Below, in pieces: positions 6,778 through 14,435 of a DNA stretch of 32,321 nt. The notes beneath the pieces were generated by a model. It saw only the letters and a list, made by a program, of their open reading frames with translations. It had not been told where the DNA came from and made no database searches. How positions within the stretch are numbered: position 1 is the first letter of the stretch; each line of letters opens with the position of its first letter. A program made the position numbers and the translations under genes. The stretch spans positions 1 to 32,321 of the forward strand of contig CAJOPR010000075.1 of the NCBI GenBank assembly GCA_905236395.1. The letters run 5' to 3'. The stretch comes from an uncultured Bacilli bacterium. GTDB taxonomy: Bacteria; Bacillota_I; Bacilli_A; RFN20; CAG-826.

Positions 6778-6809
6778 CTATTCTATCACTTTAAGTAAAA
6801 ATGATAGAA
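6778..6809 (-). promoter_or_regulatory. Operator-like palindrome over the cobW promoter
   Basis: TTCTATCA (6781-6788) and TGATAGAA (6802-6809) are perfect 8-base arms about a 13-base centre, with further TTT/AAA symmetry inside. On the minus strand the inner half contains TAGAAT, a good -10 box, 21 or more bases before the ATG at 6757, so a repressor here would block the promoter. It differs from classic Fur/Zur boxes, and the regulator is unknown. Confidence 0.5.
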
Positions 6810-6889
6810 AAGATATATCAAAAACCGCCATTTTTGTTATAAAAATGAGAAATATTAAAAATTTAATAACTCTGTTATTACTAAGATTT

Positions 6890-6916
6890 TTAGCACTCTC
6901 GCTTGCCGAGTGCTAA
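6890..6916 (+). promoter_or_regulatory. CIRCE element (HrcA operator)
   Basis: An exact match to TTAGCACTC-N9-GAGTGCTAA (arms 6890-6898 and 6908-6916). HrcA binds this inverted repeat to repress heat-shock genes. It overlaps the -35 region of the clpB promoter. Confidence 0.96.
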
Positions 6917-6930
6917 TTTTGTGCTACAAT
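6903..6930 (+). promoter_or_regulatory. clpB promoter
   Basis: TTGCCG (6903-6908), a 16-base spacer and TACAAT (6925-6930) with an extended -10 TG at 6922-6923. The -35 lies within CIRCE, which fits repression by HrcA. Confidence 0.6.
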
Positions 6931-6956
6931 AGAAGTGGTTAAAGGAGGATTTACTT

Positions 6957-9071
6957 ATGCAAATGGAACAAATGCCTGATTATGAAAATGATAAAGATGT
7001 CCTTCAAAAATTCGGAAGAAATATTAATGAAGAAGTGAAGAAGGGCAAGATTGATCCCGTCATCGGTAGAGATGAAGAGATTAGAAAGATTATTGAAATC
7101 TTAGCCAGAAAGACGAAAAACAACGTCATCCTTTTAGGTGAACCTGGTGTTGGCAAGACCGCAATCTTAGAAGGTCTTGCAGAACGTATCGTTAAAGATG
7201 ATGTGCCCACAATCTTAAAAGATAAAACTATTTATGAATTAGATATGGGCGCACTTGTCGCCGGTGCTAAATACCGTGGTGAATTTGAGGAGAGATTAAA
7301 AGCGGTCCTTAATAAAATTAAGGAAAGTGAAGGTAAAATCATCCTCTTCATCGATGAGATTCATTTAATCGTAGGAGCTGGTAGAGCCGATGGAGCGCTT
7401 GATGCTTCTAACATGCTTAAGCCAATGCTTGCCAGAGGTGAAATTGATTGTATCGGTGCCACCACATTAAAAGAATATAGAGAATATATTGAAAAGGATC
7501 GTGCGCTAGAACGTAGATTCCAACCTGTCTTAATTAATGAACCAAGTGTGGAAGATACAATTACCATCTTAAGAGGACTTAAGAATAGATTTGAATCTTT
7601 CCATGGTGTGAAAATCACCGATGGCGCTTTAATTGCAGCGTCTACATTGTCCAATCGTTATCTAACTTCTAGATTCTTGCCAGACAAGGCCATTGACCTT
7701 GTTGATGAGGCCTGTGCCTCCATCAAAGTGGAACTCGCCTCTATGCCTGGTGAACTCGAAGAATTAGAGAGAAGAATTAGACAGTTAGAGATCGAAAAAG
7801 CGGCGCTTAAAAAGGAAAGCGATGAAGCCAGTAAAAAGAGACTAAATGACTTAGAAAAAGAACTTTCTTCTCTTTTAGAGAAAGATAAAGAATTGACATC
7901 TGAATGGAAGAAAGAAAAAGATGATATTTCTAAAGTCAAAGGAATCAAAGAAAAACTCGAAAAAGCGAAGTTTGATTTAGATGTTGCTTTAAGCCATTCG
8001 GAATATGAAAAGGCTGGCGAACTGCAATATAAAACCATACCTGAATTAGAAAGAAAACTTAAAGAGTTAGACACCAAAGATGGTGGAGGAAAACTCCTCT
8101 CTGAAGTCGTCGATGAAGAACAAATCGCTAAGATCATTTCTCGTATGACCAATATTCCTTTAAGTAAGATTGAAAAAGGTGATAGAGAAAAGGTTTTAGA
8201 CTTAAAGAAAACCTTATCTAGACGTGTCATCGGTCAAGATGAAGCTTTAGCTTTAGTCAGTGACGCAATTCTCCGTCAAAGAGCGGGTATCAAAGATAGC
8301 AATCGACCAATTGGTAGTTTCTTATTCTTAGGACCCACTGGCGTTGGTAAGACTGAAGTCGCTAGAGCGCTCGCGGAATCATTATTTGATTCAGAGAGCC
8401 ATATCATCCGTATTGATATGTCTGAATATATGGAAAAATATAGCACCTCTAGATTAATCGGTGCCCCTCCAGGATATGTCGGATATGAAGAAGGTGGACA
8501 GCTCACTGAGAAAGTGAGAAGAAATCCATATTCCATCGTCTTATTCGATGAAATCGAAAAAGCCCATCCAGAAGTGTTTAACTTGTTACTTCAAATGTTA
8601 GATGATGGAAGACTTACCGATAGTCAAGGAAGAGTCGTGGACTTTAAGAACACAATCATCATTATGACTAGTAACTTAGGTAGTGAATATCTCTTAAATA
8701 ACGAGAGAGATAAAGTGGACGCTTTACTCCATCAAACATTTAAACCAGAGTTCTTAAATCGTATTGATGAAATTGTCTACTTCTCACCACTTAGCAAAGA
8801 GACACAATCAAAGATTGTTGAGAAGATGCTTAACAACCTCAATGATAGATTAAAAGAATCTTATTATTCATTTGAATTCTCTCATGCTTTGAAAGCTTGG
8901 ATCTTAGAAAGTGCCTATTCACCAATCTATGGTGCCAGACCAATCAAGAGATTCATCCAAAACAAAGTGGAAACAGTGCTTGCGAATAAGATTATTTCCC
9001 AAGAGGTTGATACCAGTCATAAATACCTCGTTGATTACGATGGTAAAGATGTGATTGTGAAACAAAAATAA
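6957..9071 (+). CDS. clpB: ClpB disaggregase lacking the N-terminal domain
   Basis: A 704-residue Hsp100 ATPase with two AAA+ modules: Walker A GEPGVGKT (61-68) with Walker B ILFIDEIH, and Walker A GPTGVGKT (459-466) with [14 protein letters not shown] long charged coiled coil (about 261-390) is the ClpB middle domain that docks DnaK. The ClpP-binding IGF/IGL tripeptide is absent, so it works as a disaggregase and not as part of a protease. Canonical ClpB is about 860 residues; the missing part is the N-domain of about 150 residues, and the protein starts only 32 residues before [10 protein letters not shown]. Mycoplasma-type ClpBs are similarly short. The start is fixed by AAAGGAGG and the CIRCE-promoter just upstream. 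It is a single-gene heat-shock unit. Confidence 0.95.
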   Translation: MQMEQMPDYENDKDVLQKFGRNINEEVKKGKIDPVIGRDEEIRKIIEILARKTKNNVILLGEPGVGKTAILEGLAERIVKDDVPTILKDKTIYELDMGALVAGAKYRGEFEERLKAVLNKIKESEGKIILFIDEIHLIVGAGRADGALDASNMLKPMLARGEIDCIGATTLKEYREYIEKDRALERRFQPVLINEPSVEDTITILRGLKNRFESFHGVKITDGALIAASTLSNRYLTSRFLPDKAIDLVDEACASIKVELASMPGELEELERRIRQLEIEKAALKKESDEASKKRLNDLEKELSSLLEKDKELTSEWKKEKDDISKVKGIKEKLEKAKFDLDVALSHSEYEKAGELQYKTIPELERKLKELDTKDGGGKLLSEVVDEEQIAKIISRMTNIPLSKIEKGDREKVLDLKKTLSRRVIGQDEALALVSDAILRQRAGIKDSNRPIGSFLFLGPTGVGKTEVARALAESLFDSESHIIRIDMSEYMEKYSTSRLIGAPPGYVGYEEGGQLTEKVRRNPYSIVLFDEIEKAHPEVFNLLLQMLDDGRLTDSQGRVVDFKNTIIIMTSNLGSEYLLNNERDKVDALLHQTFKPEFLNRIDEIVYFSPLSKETQSKIVEKMLNNLNDRLKESYYSFEFSHALKAWILESAYSPIYGARPIKRFIQNKVETVLANKIISQEVDTSHKYLVDYDGKDVIVKQK

Positions 9072-9075
9072 GATA

Positions 9076-9107
9076 GAGGTCATCTTCGGATGACTTCTTT
9101 TCTTTAT
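9076..9107 (+). terminator. clpB terminator
   Basis: Stem GAGGTCATC (9076-9084) with GATGACTTC (9089-9097) closed by a stable TTCG tetraloop, followed by TTTTCTTTATT. Confidence 0.88.
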
Positions 9108-9126
9108 TATTTAAATAATATTGATA

Positions 9127-9132
9127 TATAAT
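9127..9132 (+). promoter_or_regulatory. -10 box of the wHTH-EIIC operon
   Basis: TATAAT 19 bases before the ATG at 9152, with only a weak AGG as ribosome site. The -35 is unclear (the region is TTTAAATAA-rich). Confidence 0.4.
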
Positions 9133-9151
9133 TAACCAGGTAAAAAACATT

Positions 9152-9340
9152 ATGGATGCAAATAAGTTAGTAGCTTTAAAAGCTAACGTGAAAAGAATGG
9201 ATTATATCTCTATCGCAGATATTAAAATGTTTTTCTCTGTCTCTGACAGTGAAGCGCAAGAATTATTAGATAAGCTCATCCAAGGTGGATTGGTTCAACC
9301 ATATCCTATGGATGGCATTCATCACAAAGTGAATAAATAA
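9152..9340 (+). CDS. Mini winged-helix protein, FtsK-gamma-like
   Basis: A 62-residue protein, entirely one predicted winged helix-turn-helix: helix (NKLVALKANVKR), then YISIADIKMFFSVS-DSEAQELLDKLIQGGLV and a short wing (QPYPMDGIHHKV). The spacing recalls the FtsK gamma domain (S-x-S-x-LQR, then AARLxxxLExxGIV). It could also be a tiny transcription factor. Its stop is one base before the next start, and the next gene has no ribosome site of its own, so translation of the permease probably depends on it. The role is unknown; control of the adjoining permease operon is inference. Confidence 0.65.
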   Translation: MDANKLVALKANVKRMDYISIADIKMFFSVSDSEAQELLDKLIQGGLVQPYPMDGIHHKVNK

Positions 9341-9341
9341 G

Positions 9342-10475
9342 ATGGAAGAACAAGTAGAAGCAAAGAAAGAAAATAGATTTGTCAGTTTCTTAAAATACTG
9401 CAAAGACATTTTAATGAAGACCACCAATGGCATGGCCATCGGTCTTTTTGGTACTTTAATCATCGGTACTGTCATTGCGTTATTCGCTAAGATTCCCGGA
9501 CTAGAAAGAATTAATGACTGGGCCAAAATCATCCAAGGTTTAATGGGCGCTGGCATTGGTTTAGGTGTTGCTCTTTCTCTAAAGAGAAATGGTGTCACTG
9601 TGGTTACATTGACCGCGGCCGGATTTGTCGGTAACTACGCCTGGGAATGGCTCAAGTTTAAAGACCTGGGTGGTGGAATCCTGGGTGGAGAAGTCGGACC
9701 ACAATTTGCCGTCTCTTCAATTGGTGATCCATTGTCCTGTTATGTAGCAGTTATGCTCGCCGCAATTGTCCTTAAATATGTGATGGTTAAAAAGACTCCT
9801 GTAGACTTAATTTTAATTCCACTTGTGGGATTAACTGTGGCGATTTCCTATTCCTTCTTACTAGCAGAATGGGTCCATTATGTGACTATCTTTATCGAAT
9901 TCATCATCAAGTCTTGCTTTGATGTTGTTCCAGTCTTAATGTGTATCATTATTTCCGCATTGATGGGCATGGCACTTACAGCACCGATTTCATCAGTGGC
10001 GATCTGTGTTGCTATCAAGATTGGTGGTGTTCCAATGGCGGCTGCCGCAGCCTTAATAGGCTGTATCACCCAAATGGTCGGATTTGCCGTTCATACCGCT
10101 AGAGATAATAAGTGGGGAAGTATCATTGCTGTCGGCATTGGTACATCCATGCTTCAGTTTAAGAATATCTTAAGAAAGCCATTAATCTGGGTTCCTACTA
10201 TAGTAGTGTCTGCTGCACTCGGCCCAATCGCTATGCTTTTCCCATATGATAAGTTAGGGAATACAAGTGGTCTCTCTGTCGGAGCGGGCATGGGTACCTG
10301 CGGTCTTGTTGGCCCGCTTAACTTCTTTGACGCTTTTAACTATGACTGGAGAGTTATAGTAATCGTTGTCTCAATTATTATTGGATCTGGATTATTGGTC
10401 TTCCTTATTGATCTGTTATTCAGAAAACTTGGATGGTTTAAAAAAGGGGATTTCTCCCTATCCAATAACTTGTAA
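9342..10475 (+). CDS. PTS EIIC-like permease (PTS_EIIC_2 type)
   Basis: A 377-residue integral membrane protein with about ten hydrophobic segments, with landmarks of the EIIC family that lacks attached IIA/IIB domains: NGMAIGLFGTLIIGT near residue 30, IQGLMGAGIGLGVA, a re-entrant-like region around MGMALTAPISSVA, and AGMGTCGLVGPL in the C-terminal third. Family members move a sugar or related solute. No IIA, IIB, HPr or EI gene is in the window, so coupling to phosphotransfer is unproven. It starts one base after the 62-residue winged-helix ORF and has no Shine-Dalgarno site, which points to reinitiation coupling. A terminator hairpin follows. The N-terminus is charged (EEQVEAKKENR) and cytosolic. 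Confidence 0.82.
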   Translation: MEEQVEAKKENRFVSFLKYCKDILMKTTNGMAIGLFGTLIIGTVIALFAKIPGLERINDWAKIIQGLMGAGIGLGVALSLKRNGVTVVTLTAAGFVGNYAWEWLKFKDLGGGILGGEVGPQFAVSSIGDPLSCYVAVMLAAIVLKYVMVKKTPVDLILIPLVGLTVAISYSFLLAEWVHYVTIFIEFIIKSCFDVVPVLMCIIISALMGMALTAPISSVAICVAIKIGGVPMAAAAALIGCITQMVGFAVHTARDNKWGSIIAVGIGTSMLQFKNILRKPLIWVPTIVVSAALGPIAMLFPYDKLGNTSGLSVGAGMGTCGLVGPLNFFDAFNYDWRVIVIVVSIIIGSGLLVFLIDLLFRKLGWFKKGDFSLSNNL

Positions 10476-10520
10476 TTATTCACAATTTTTAATTATTTGT
10501 TATATTATAACAAGAAGAAC

Positions 10521-10572
10521 GGAGCCCTCACAAGCATTAGTGGTTATGTAGCTATGGAGGCTCTTTTTATTT
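10521..10572 (+). terminator. Terminator (long-loop hairpin) after the EIIC gene
   Basis: GAGCC (10522-10526) pairs with GGCTC (10559-10563), extended by nearby partial pairs across one mismatch, enclosing a structured loop of about 30 bases, followed by TTTTTATTTT. A TATATT box at 10501-10506 with TTCACA 16 bases upstream could make this a short independent RNA of about 55 bases. Confidence 0.55.
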
Positions 10573-10609
10573 TCTAAATATGGTGATGATTTTTTAAATA
10601 AAAAAGTTA

Positions 10610-10615
10610 TAGAAT
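10610..10615 (+). promoter_or_regulatory. -10 box close to the HAD-phosphatase start
   Basis: TAGAAT ends 8 bases before the ATG at 10624, with TATAGA overlapping it and no ribosome site between. This suggests a leaderless start of the three-gene operon. Confidence 0.4.
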
Positions 10616-10623
10616 ATTTGTGT

Positions 10624-11427
10624 ATGCAAAAGAAACTTATCATCTTCGATATGGACGGGACCGTCTATCTCGGAAAAAACCTCTTTGATGGTGTCTTAGA
10701 AACTTTTAAATATCTAAAAGATAACAATATTGATTTCGTCTTCTTTACCAATAACTCATCTCATGACTTAGAGTTCTATCATCGAAAGATGACCGCTTTT
10801 GGTATTGAGTGTGATTTAAAGAAGAATTTCTATTCATCCACAGAAGTGACAATCGCTCACTTACTAAAGCTAGGTGTCAAAGACATCTACGTTATCGGTA
10901 ATAAGTGTCTTAAAGACAAGCTAGAGAAGCATTTCCATCTCGTTAATGAATTTATACCTGATCAGAAAATTGACGCGGTAATTGCTGGATTTTCTACAGA
11001 ACTCACTTATAAAGAATTACAAGACGGCTGTCTCTATTTAGAAACTAACAATTGTCTATTTATTGCCACTAATGGCGATTGGAGATGTCCAATTGAAGAT
11101 GGACTATATATTCCTGATTGTGGTGGTATGTGCGAATGGATTTATCATTGCACTGGTAAGAAAGCCACAGTTATGGGTAAGCCAAATCCTGAAATTATCA
11201 CCTATCTCGCGGAGCAATTTAACGTCTCGTTAGACGAAGTGCTAGTCGTAGGAGATCGTCTCTACACCGATATCCAAGTGGCGATTAACGCAAAAGTGGA
11301 TTCCTTATGTGTTTTATCAGGTGAATCTTCTTTAGAAGATGTTAACAATTATTCCGCTAGACCATCATATATCTTAAAATCAGTCAAACAACTTCCAGAT
11401 TTATTAAAAAAGATAGGAGAAAAATAA
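10624..11427 (+). CDS. HAD-IIA phosphatase (NagD/phosphoglycolate-phosphatase-like)
   Basis: A 267-residue protein. Motif I is FDMDGTVYLG (nucleophile Asp and acid Asp), motif II is FFTNNSS, the lysine region is VMGKPNPEI, and motif III is VVGDRLYTDI. The cap domain between motifs II and III is of the C2a type typical of NagD. It dephosphorylates small sugar phosphates or nucleotides; the substrate is not readable. A TTG two codons upstream could start the frame, but ATG at 10624 fits the family start (MQKKLIIFDMDGT) and the -10 box. The next gene starts one base after the stop, giving an operon with the sugar transporter and glycerophosphodiesterase, so a phosphorylated carbohydrate or glycerol substrate is likely. 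Confidence 0.87.
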   Translation: MQKKLIIFDMDGTVYLGKNLFDGVLETFKYLKDNNIDFVFFTNNSSHDLEFYHRKMTAFGIECDLKKNFYSSTEVTIAHLLKLGVKDIYVIGNKCLKDKLEKHFHLVNEFIPDQKIDAVIAGFSTELTYKELQDGCLYLETNNCLFIATNGDWRCPIEDGLYIPDCGGMCEWIYHCTGKKATVMGKPNPEIITYLAEQFNVSLDEVLVVGDRLYTDIQVAINAKVDSLCVLSGESSLEDVNNYSARPSYILKSVKQLPDLLKKIGEK

Positions 11428-11428
11428 A

Positions 11429-13093
11429 ATGGAAACTACCGCTGAAAAAAAGCCATTTAAGCTAAACATTAAGCGTACCATGCTTATTGGTTTTGCTTTC
11501 TTTGGCATCTTGCTTTTATGGCAAGTTTACGATTCATGGTGTCCAACATTCCTCAGTGAGATGTTTGCGAAGATGGCAAACGCTGATTTTGTGAGTTGGA
11601 GAAGCCAGGCCTTTGATCTATCAGAACAGGCCAGACAGTACTTACAGTGGGCTCAAGAAGCGAGCAATGACGCGATTGCCGCTGCCTTTAGAGAAGCCGC
11701 TGAAGGCTATGCTGCTCAATCAAATGCATTGATTAAACAATGCAATGAGGTTGTTGAGCAACAGCAATACCTAGTTGGTATTATGATGGCTATCGATAAT
11801 ATCGCCGCCTTAATCTTATTACCAATCTTCGGTATGATTTCTGACAAGACCAAATCCCCAATTGGTAAGAGAATGCCTTACATCTTAATCGGCACATTTG
11901 TCTGTGCAGTGGCGTTCCCATTCATCCCTGTTTTATTCCATATTAATAACTTAGCAGGTGTTATCGCGTTAATGGCAATCGTCGTCTTATTTGCCATGAT
12001 GTATCGTAACCCTGCAGTCGCCTTGATGCCTGATATCACACCAAAACCTTTACGTAGTAAAGCTAATGGTATTATCAACATCATGGGTTATATCGGTGGT
12101 GCTTTCGCCACAGTCGTTGGTATCTTCTTTGTGTTAAGCCAATACTTAGGCAGTGCTACCCAACATTTAGCGTATAAAGTCCCAGATGGTTTTGACGCTC
12201 ATAACAATCCTCTATACAAATTAATTACATCCGATTCATTAATCATCAAAGCCCATTCTTGGCAATACAATAACCTCTGGGCTATTGAAATCCCATTCCT
12301 CATCGGTTCTGTTTTGATGCTCGCATCGGCGATCGTCTTATTCATCAAGATTAAAGAAAACAAACTCGCTGAAGAGTTAAAAGATGAATTAGCTCGTGGT
12401 GAAGAAGAAGCGGAAGTCGTTGATAAAGTCAGCGAAGATAAACCAATGTCTAAAGCTAATAAGATTATGTTAATCTTAATCTTAATCGCTGAATTCTTCT
12501 GGTTCATGGCCGATAACGGTATCGGAACCTTCATGGGTAACTATACAGTTTATTATTTAGGTGCTGAAAGTAGCTCCAATATGATTAATACCATCGTCGG
12601 TGGTGTTGGTTCAGTCGTTGGCTTTGCCTTAGGTGGCATTATTGCCAGTAAGATTGGCCGTAAATGGACATTATTTGGTGGTTTAGGCCTTACAGGCGTT
12701 TCATATGTCCTCTGGGTTATATTAACATTTACCGCAATTCAACCAGGAAGCGGTGTTTTCCCATGGTGGATTTATGCCATCTGGTTCATTAAGGGTTTTG
12801 GTATGTCATTAGTCCATGTTAACTCCTTCCCAATGGTCGTCGAACTATGTCCAAACAGCAAGATTGGCAGATTTACCGGTTTATATTACGCAGCCTCTAT
12901 GGCCGCTCAAACAATTACACCTATCGCCTTAGGCAGTTTGTTATTACATCCAAACTTCTCATGGCAATTATTACCAGTCTACGCTTTAGTGTGTATTGCC
13001 GCTTCTGCCATCGTCTTCATCTTTGTGAAAAACGTCAAATCCACAAAGACCACATTCAAGAAAGGCTTAGAAGCTTTAGATTCCGATGAATAA
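11429..13093 (+). CDS. GPH/SLC45-type sugar:cation symporter (MFS) with extracellular insert
   Basis: A 554-residue protein with about 12 hydrophobic segments. The signature loop is DKTKSPIGKRMPYIL (near 139), equivalent to the D-x-T-x-S-x-x-G-R-R-x-P motif, with LMPDITPKPLRSKANG later, as in SLC45/sucrose-type members. Between helix 1 (17-40) and helix 2 (about 114-136) lies a polar, Ala/Gln-rich, probably helical segment of about 65 residues (45-110), which the family normally lacks. A charged loop (about 312-350) separates the halves. Ribosome site AGGAG. It is the middle gene of an operon: one base after the HAD phosphatase, and its last 8 bases overlap the start of the glycerophosphodiesterase. 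A glycoside or sugar is the likely cargo. Confidence 0.85.
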   Translation: METTAEKKPFKLNIKRTMLIGFAFFGILLLWQVYDSWCPTFLSEMFAKMANADFVSWRSQAFDLSEQARQYLQWAQEASNDAIAAAFREAAEGYAAQSNALIKQCNEVVEQQQYLVGIMMAIDNIAALILLPIFGMISDKTKSPIGKRMPYILIGTFVCAVAFPFIPVLFHINNLAGVIALMAIVVLFAMMYRNPAVALMPDITPKPLRSKANGIINIMGYIGGAFATVVGIFFVLSQYLGSATQHLAYKVPDGFDAHNNPLYKLITSDSLIIKAHSWQYNNLWAIEIPFLIGSVLMLASAIVLFIKIKENKLAEELKDELARGEEEAEVVDKVSEDKPMSKANKIMLILILIAEFFWFMADNGIGTFMGNYTVYYLGAESSSNMINTIVGGVGSVVGFALGGIIASKIGRKWTLFGGLGLTGVSYVLWVILTFTAIQPGSGVFPWWIYAIWFIKGFGMSLVHVNSFPMVVELCPNSKIGRFTGLYYAASMAAQTITPIALGSLLLHPNFSWQLLPVYALVCIAASAIVFIFVKNVKSTKTTFKKGLEALDSDE

Positions 13094-13820
13094 AAAGAAA
13101 GTTTTAGAAAAACTTAATCCTCTATTACTTAAAGGCATTGCCCATCGTGGTTTTCATAATGATAAATACACGGAAAATGGCATGAATGCCTTTTCTAATG
13201 CCATAAGACATAATCTGCCTATCGAGTTAGATATTCATCTAACTAAAGATAATGAACTTATCGTCTGTCACGATGAGGATTTAAAAAGAACCACAGGCAC
13301 AAGCGGAATCATTGAAGATTTAACAGTGGAAGAGATCAAAAAGAATTATCGCCTCCTCGATGGGGGTGAAGTTCCGACCTTCTTAGAAGTACTAGATTTA
13401 GTCAATGAACAAGTTCCTCTTGTGATTGAACTCAAAGTTTTTAGAAAGAACTATAAGCCACTTTCAAAGAAAGTGATAGAGGTCTTATCTGAAAGAGTAA
13501 GAGATAAGAGAAACTATATGCTTATCTCCTTTGATCCTCGTAGCTTATGGCCTTTAAAGAAATTAGGCATTATTAGAAGCCTATTAGCCACAGGTGGAGA
13601 ATATTTCTATGTTTATAGATATTTCCGTCACACTGTGGAATCTGTGGACTTAGATCAAACATTGTTTGATAAGAAACAGATACAAAAATATCATAAGAGA
13701 TACTTTGTTAATGCTTGGACGATTGAAAGCGAAGAGCAATTAGACAAAGTCTTACCATATGTTGATACAGTGACGTTCCAGCATATGGATGAGAACATCG
13801 TGAGAAGCAAACTTAAATAA
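13086..13820 (+). CDS. Glycerophosphodiester phosphodiesterase
   Basis: A 244-residue GDPD-family TIM barrel. Visible catalytic elements are IAHRGFHN-x-x-x-TENGMNAF (His19 pair with Glu and Asn), IELDIHLTKDNELIVCHDEDLKRTT (metal-binding E-x-D and catalytic His) and a later VIELKVF lysine. It splits glycerophosphodiesters such as glycerophosphocholine into glycerol-3-phosphate and an alcohol. There is no signal peptide, so it is cytosolic and acts on imported or internal substrates. Its start overlaps the end of the transporter gene by 8 bases, so it is translationally coupled to it. The transporter may import its substrate or a product sugar; this is inference. Confidence 0.9.
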   Translation: MNKKKVLEKLNPLLLKGIAHRGFHNDKYTENGMNAFSNAIRHNLPIELDIHLTKDNELIVCHDEDLKRTTGTSGIIEDLTVEEIKKNYRLLDGGEVPTFLEVLDLVNEQVPLVIELKVFRKNYKPLSKKVIEVLSERVRDKRNYMLISFDPRSLWPLKKLGIIRSLLATGGEYFYVYRYFRHTVESVDLDQTLFDKKQIQKYHKRYFVNAWTIESEEQLDKVLPYVDTVTFQHMDENIVRSKLK

Positions 13821-13821
13821 A

Positions 13822-13855
13822 AAAGAAGCACCGAGTACGATGCTTTCTTTTATTC
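13822..13855 (+). terminator. Shared terminator between the converging gdpd and gpx genes
   Basis: AAAGAAGCA (13822-13830) pairs with TGCTTTCTTT (13841-13850) with one bulge. T-runs lie on both sides (TTCTTTTATT on plus, CTTCTTTTTTATTT on minus), so it can work in both directions. Confidence 0.7.
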
Positions 13856-14328
13856 TATAAAAGTTCTTTAATTTTATCTTCGAATTCACTTGGTTTAGCG
13901 GTGGGTTCGAATCTATTGACTACGTTACCTTCTTTATCCACGAGGAACTTTGTGAAGTTCCATTTGATGTTTTTACCTTTATTAACTGGGCAGTTATCTT
14001 TTAAGAATCTATATAAAGGATGTTCTTTTCTGCCGTTGACATCAATCTTTTCAAATTGTGAGAACTTGATATTGAATCTTAAGACACATGCGGAGTGAAT
14101 GTCTTCACTGGAGCCTGGTGCTTGGGCAAAGAATTGGTTACATGGGAAATCTAGGATTTCAAATCCTTGATCTTTGTATTTTGCATACAATTCTTCTAAT
14201 TCAGTGTATTGTGGGGTGAATCCACATTTGGTGGCGGTGTTAACGATTAATAACACTTTGCCTTTATATTGTTCTAAAGAGACTTCATTGCCTTTGTAAT
14301 CATTGGCTTTATATTCATAAATGCTCAT
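13855..14328 (-). CDS. Glutathione-peroxidase-family thiol peroxidase
   Basis: A 157-residue, Cys-type GPx. The peroxidatic Cys35 is in NTATKCGFTPQY, followed by FPCNQF (61-66). Gln69 is displaced within FFAQAPG, where GNQEPG is usual, and WNF-x-KFLV is at 123-130 (Trp123 and Asn124 of the tetrad). Cys81 is at the usual position of the resolving cysteine, so it most likely uses thioredoxin and not glutathione. It reduces peroxides in the cytosol. The usual G-N of the FGNQEPG motif is replaced by F-A, an uncommon variant. The ribosome site is AGAAGG about 8 bases upstream. Divergent to the alpha/beta hydrolase, convergent to gdpd. Confidence 0.93.
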   Translation of the reverse strand: MSIYEYKANDYKGNEVSLEQYKGKVLLIVNTATKCGFTPQYTELEELYAKYKDQGFEILDFPCNQFFAQAPGSSEDIHSACVLRFNIKFSQFEKIDVNGRKEHPLYRFLKDNCPVNKGKNIKWNFTKFLVDKEGNVVNRFEPTAKPSEFEDKIKELL

Positions 14329-14421
14329 AGTTTTTTACCTTCTTTCTGGCTATATAATATCTAATTAATCGAATAATACAAAATAAAATGCTTACAAACT
14401 TTATAATGTTTGAAAATTAAG

Positions 14422-14427
14422 TAAAAT
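14422..14427 (+). promoter_or_regulatory. -10 box close to the hydrolase start
   Basis: TAAAAT ends 8 bases before the ATG at 14436. A second box, TATAAT (14402-14407), lies 20 bases further up. No Shine-Dalgarno site is present, so the nearer box would give a leaderless mRNA. Confidence 0.4.
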
Positions 14428-14435
14428 ATTAACAT

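Noticed and set aside
10557-10566. GGCTCTTTTT after the EIIC gene as a second ISL3 end
   Set aside because: It is the 3' arm of a terminator and lacks the following insertion-sequence landmarks seen at 1459.
10618-10623. TTG start for the HAD phosphatase
   Set aside because: Adds only two codons, no ribosome site, and ATG 10624 matches the family start and -10 spacing.
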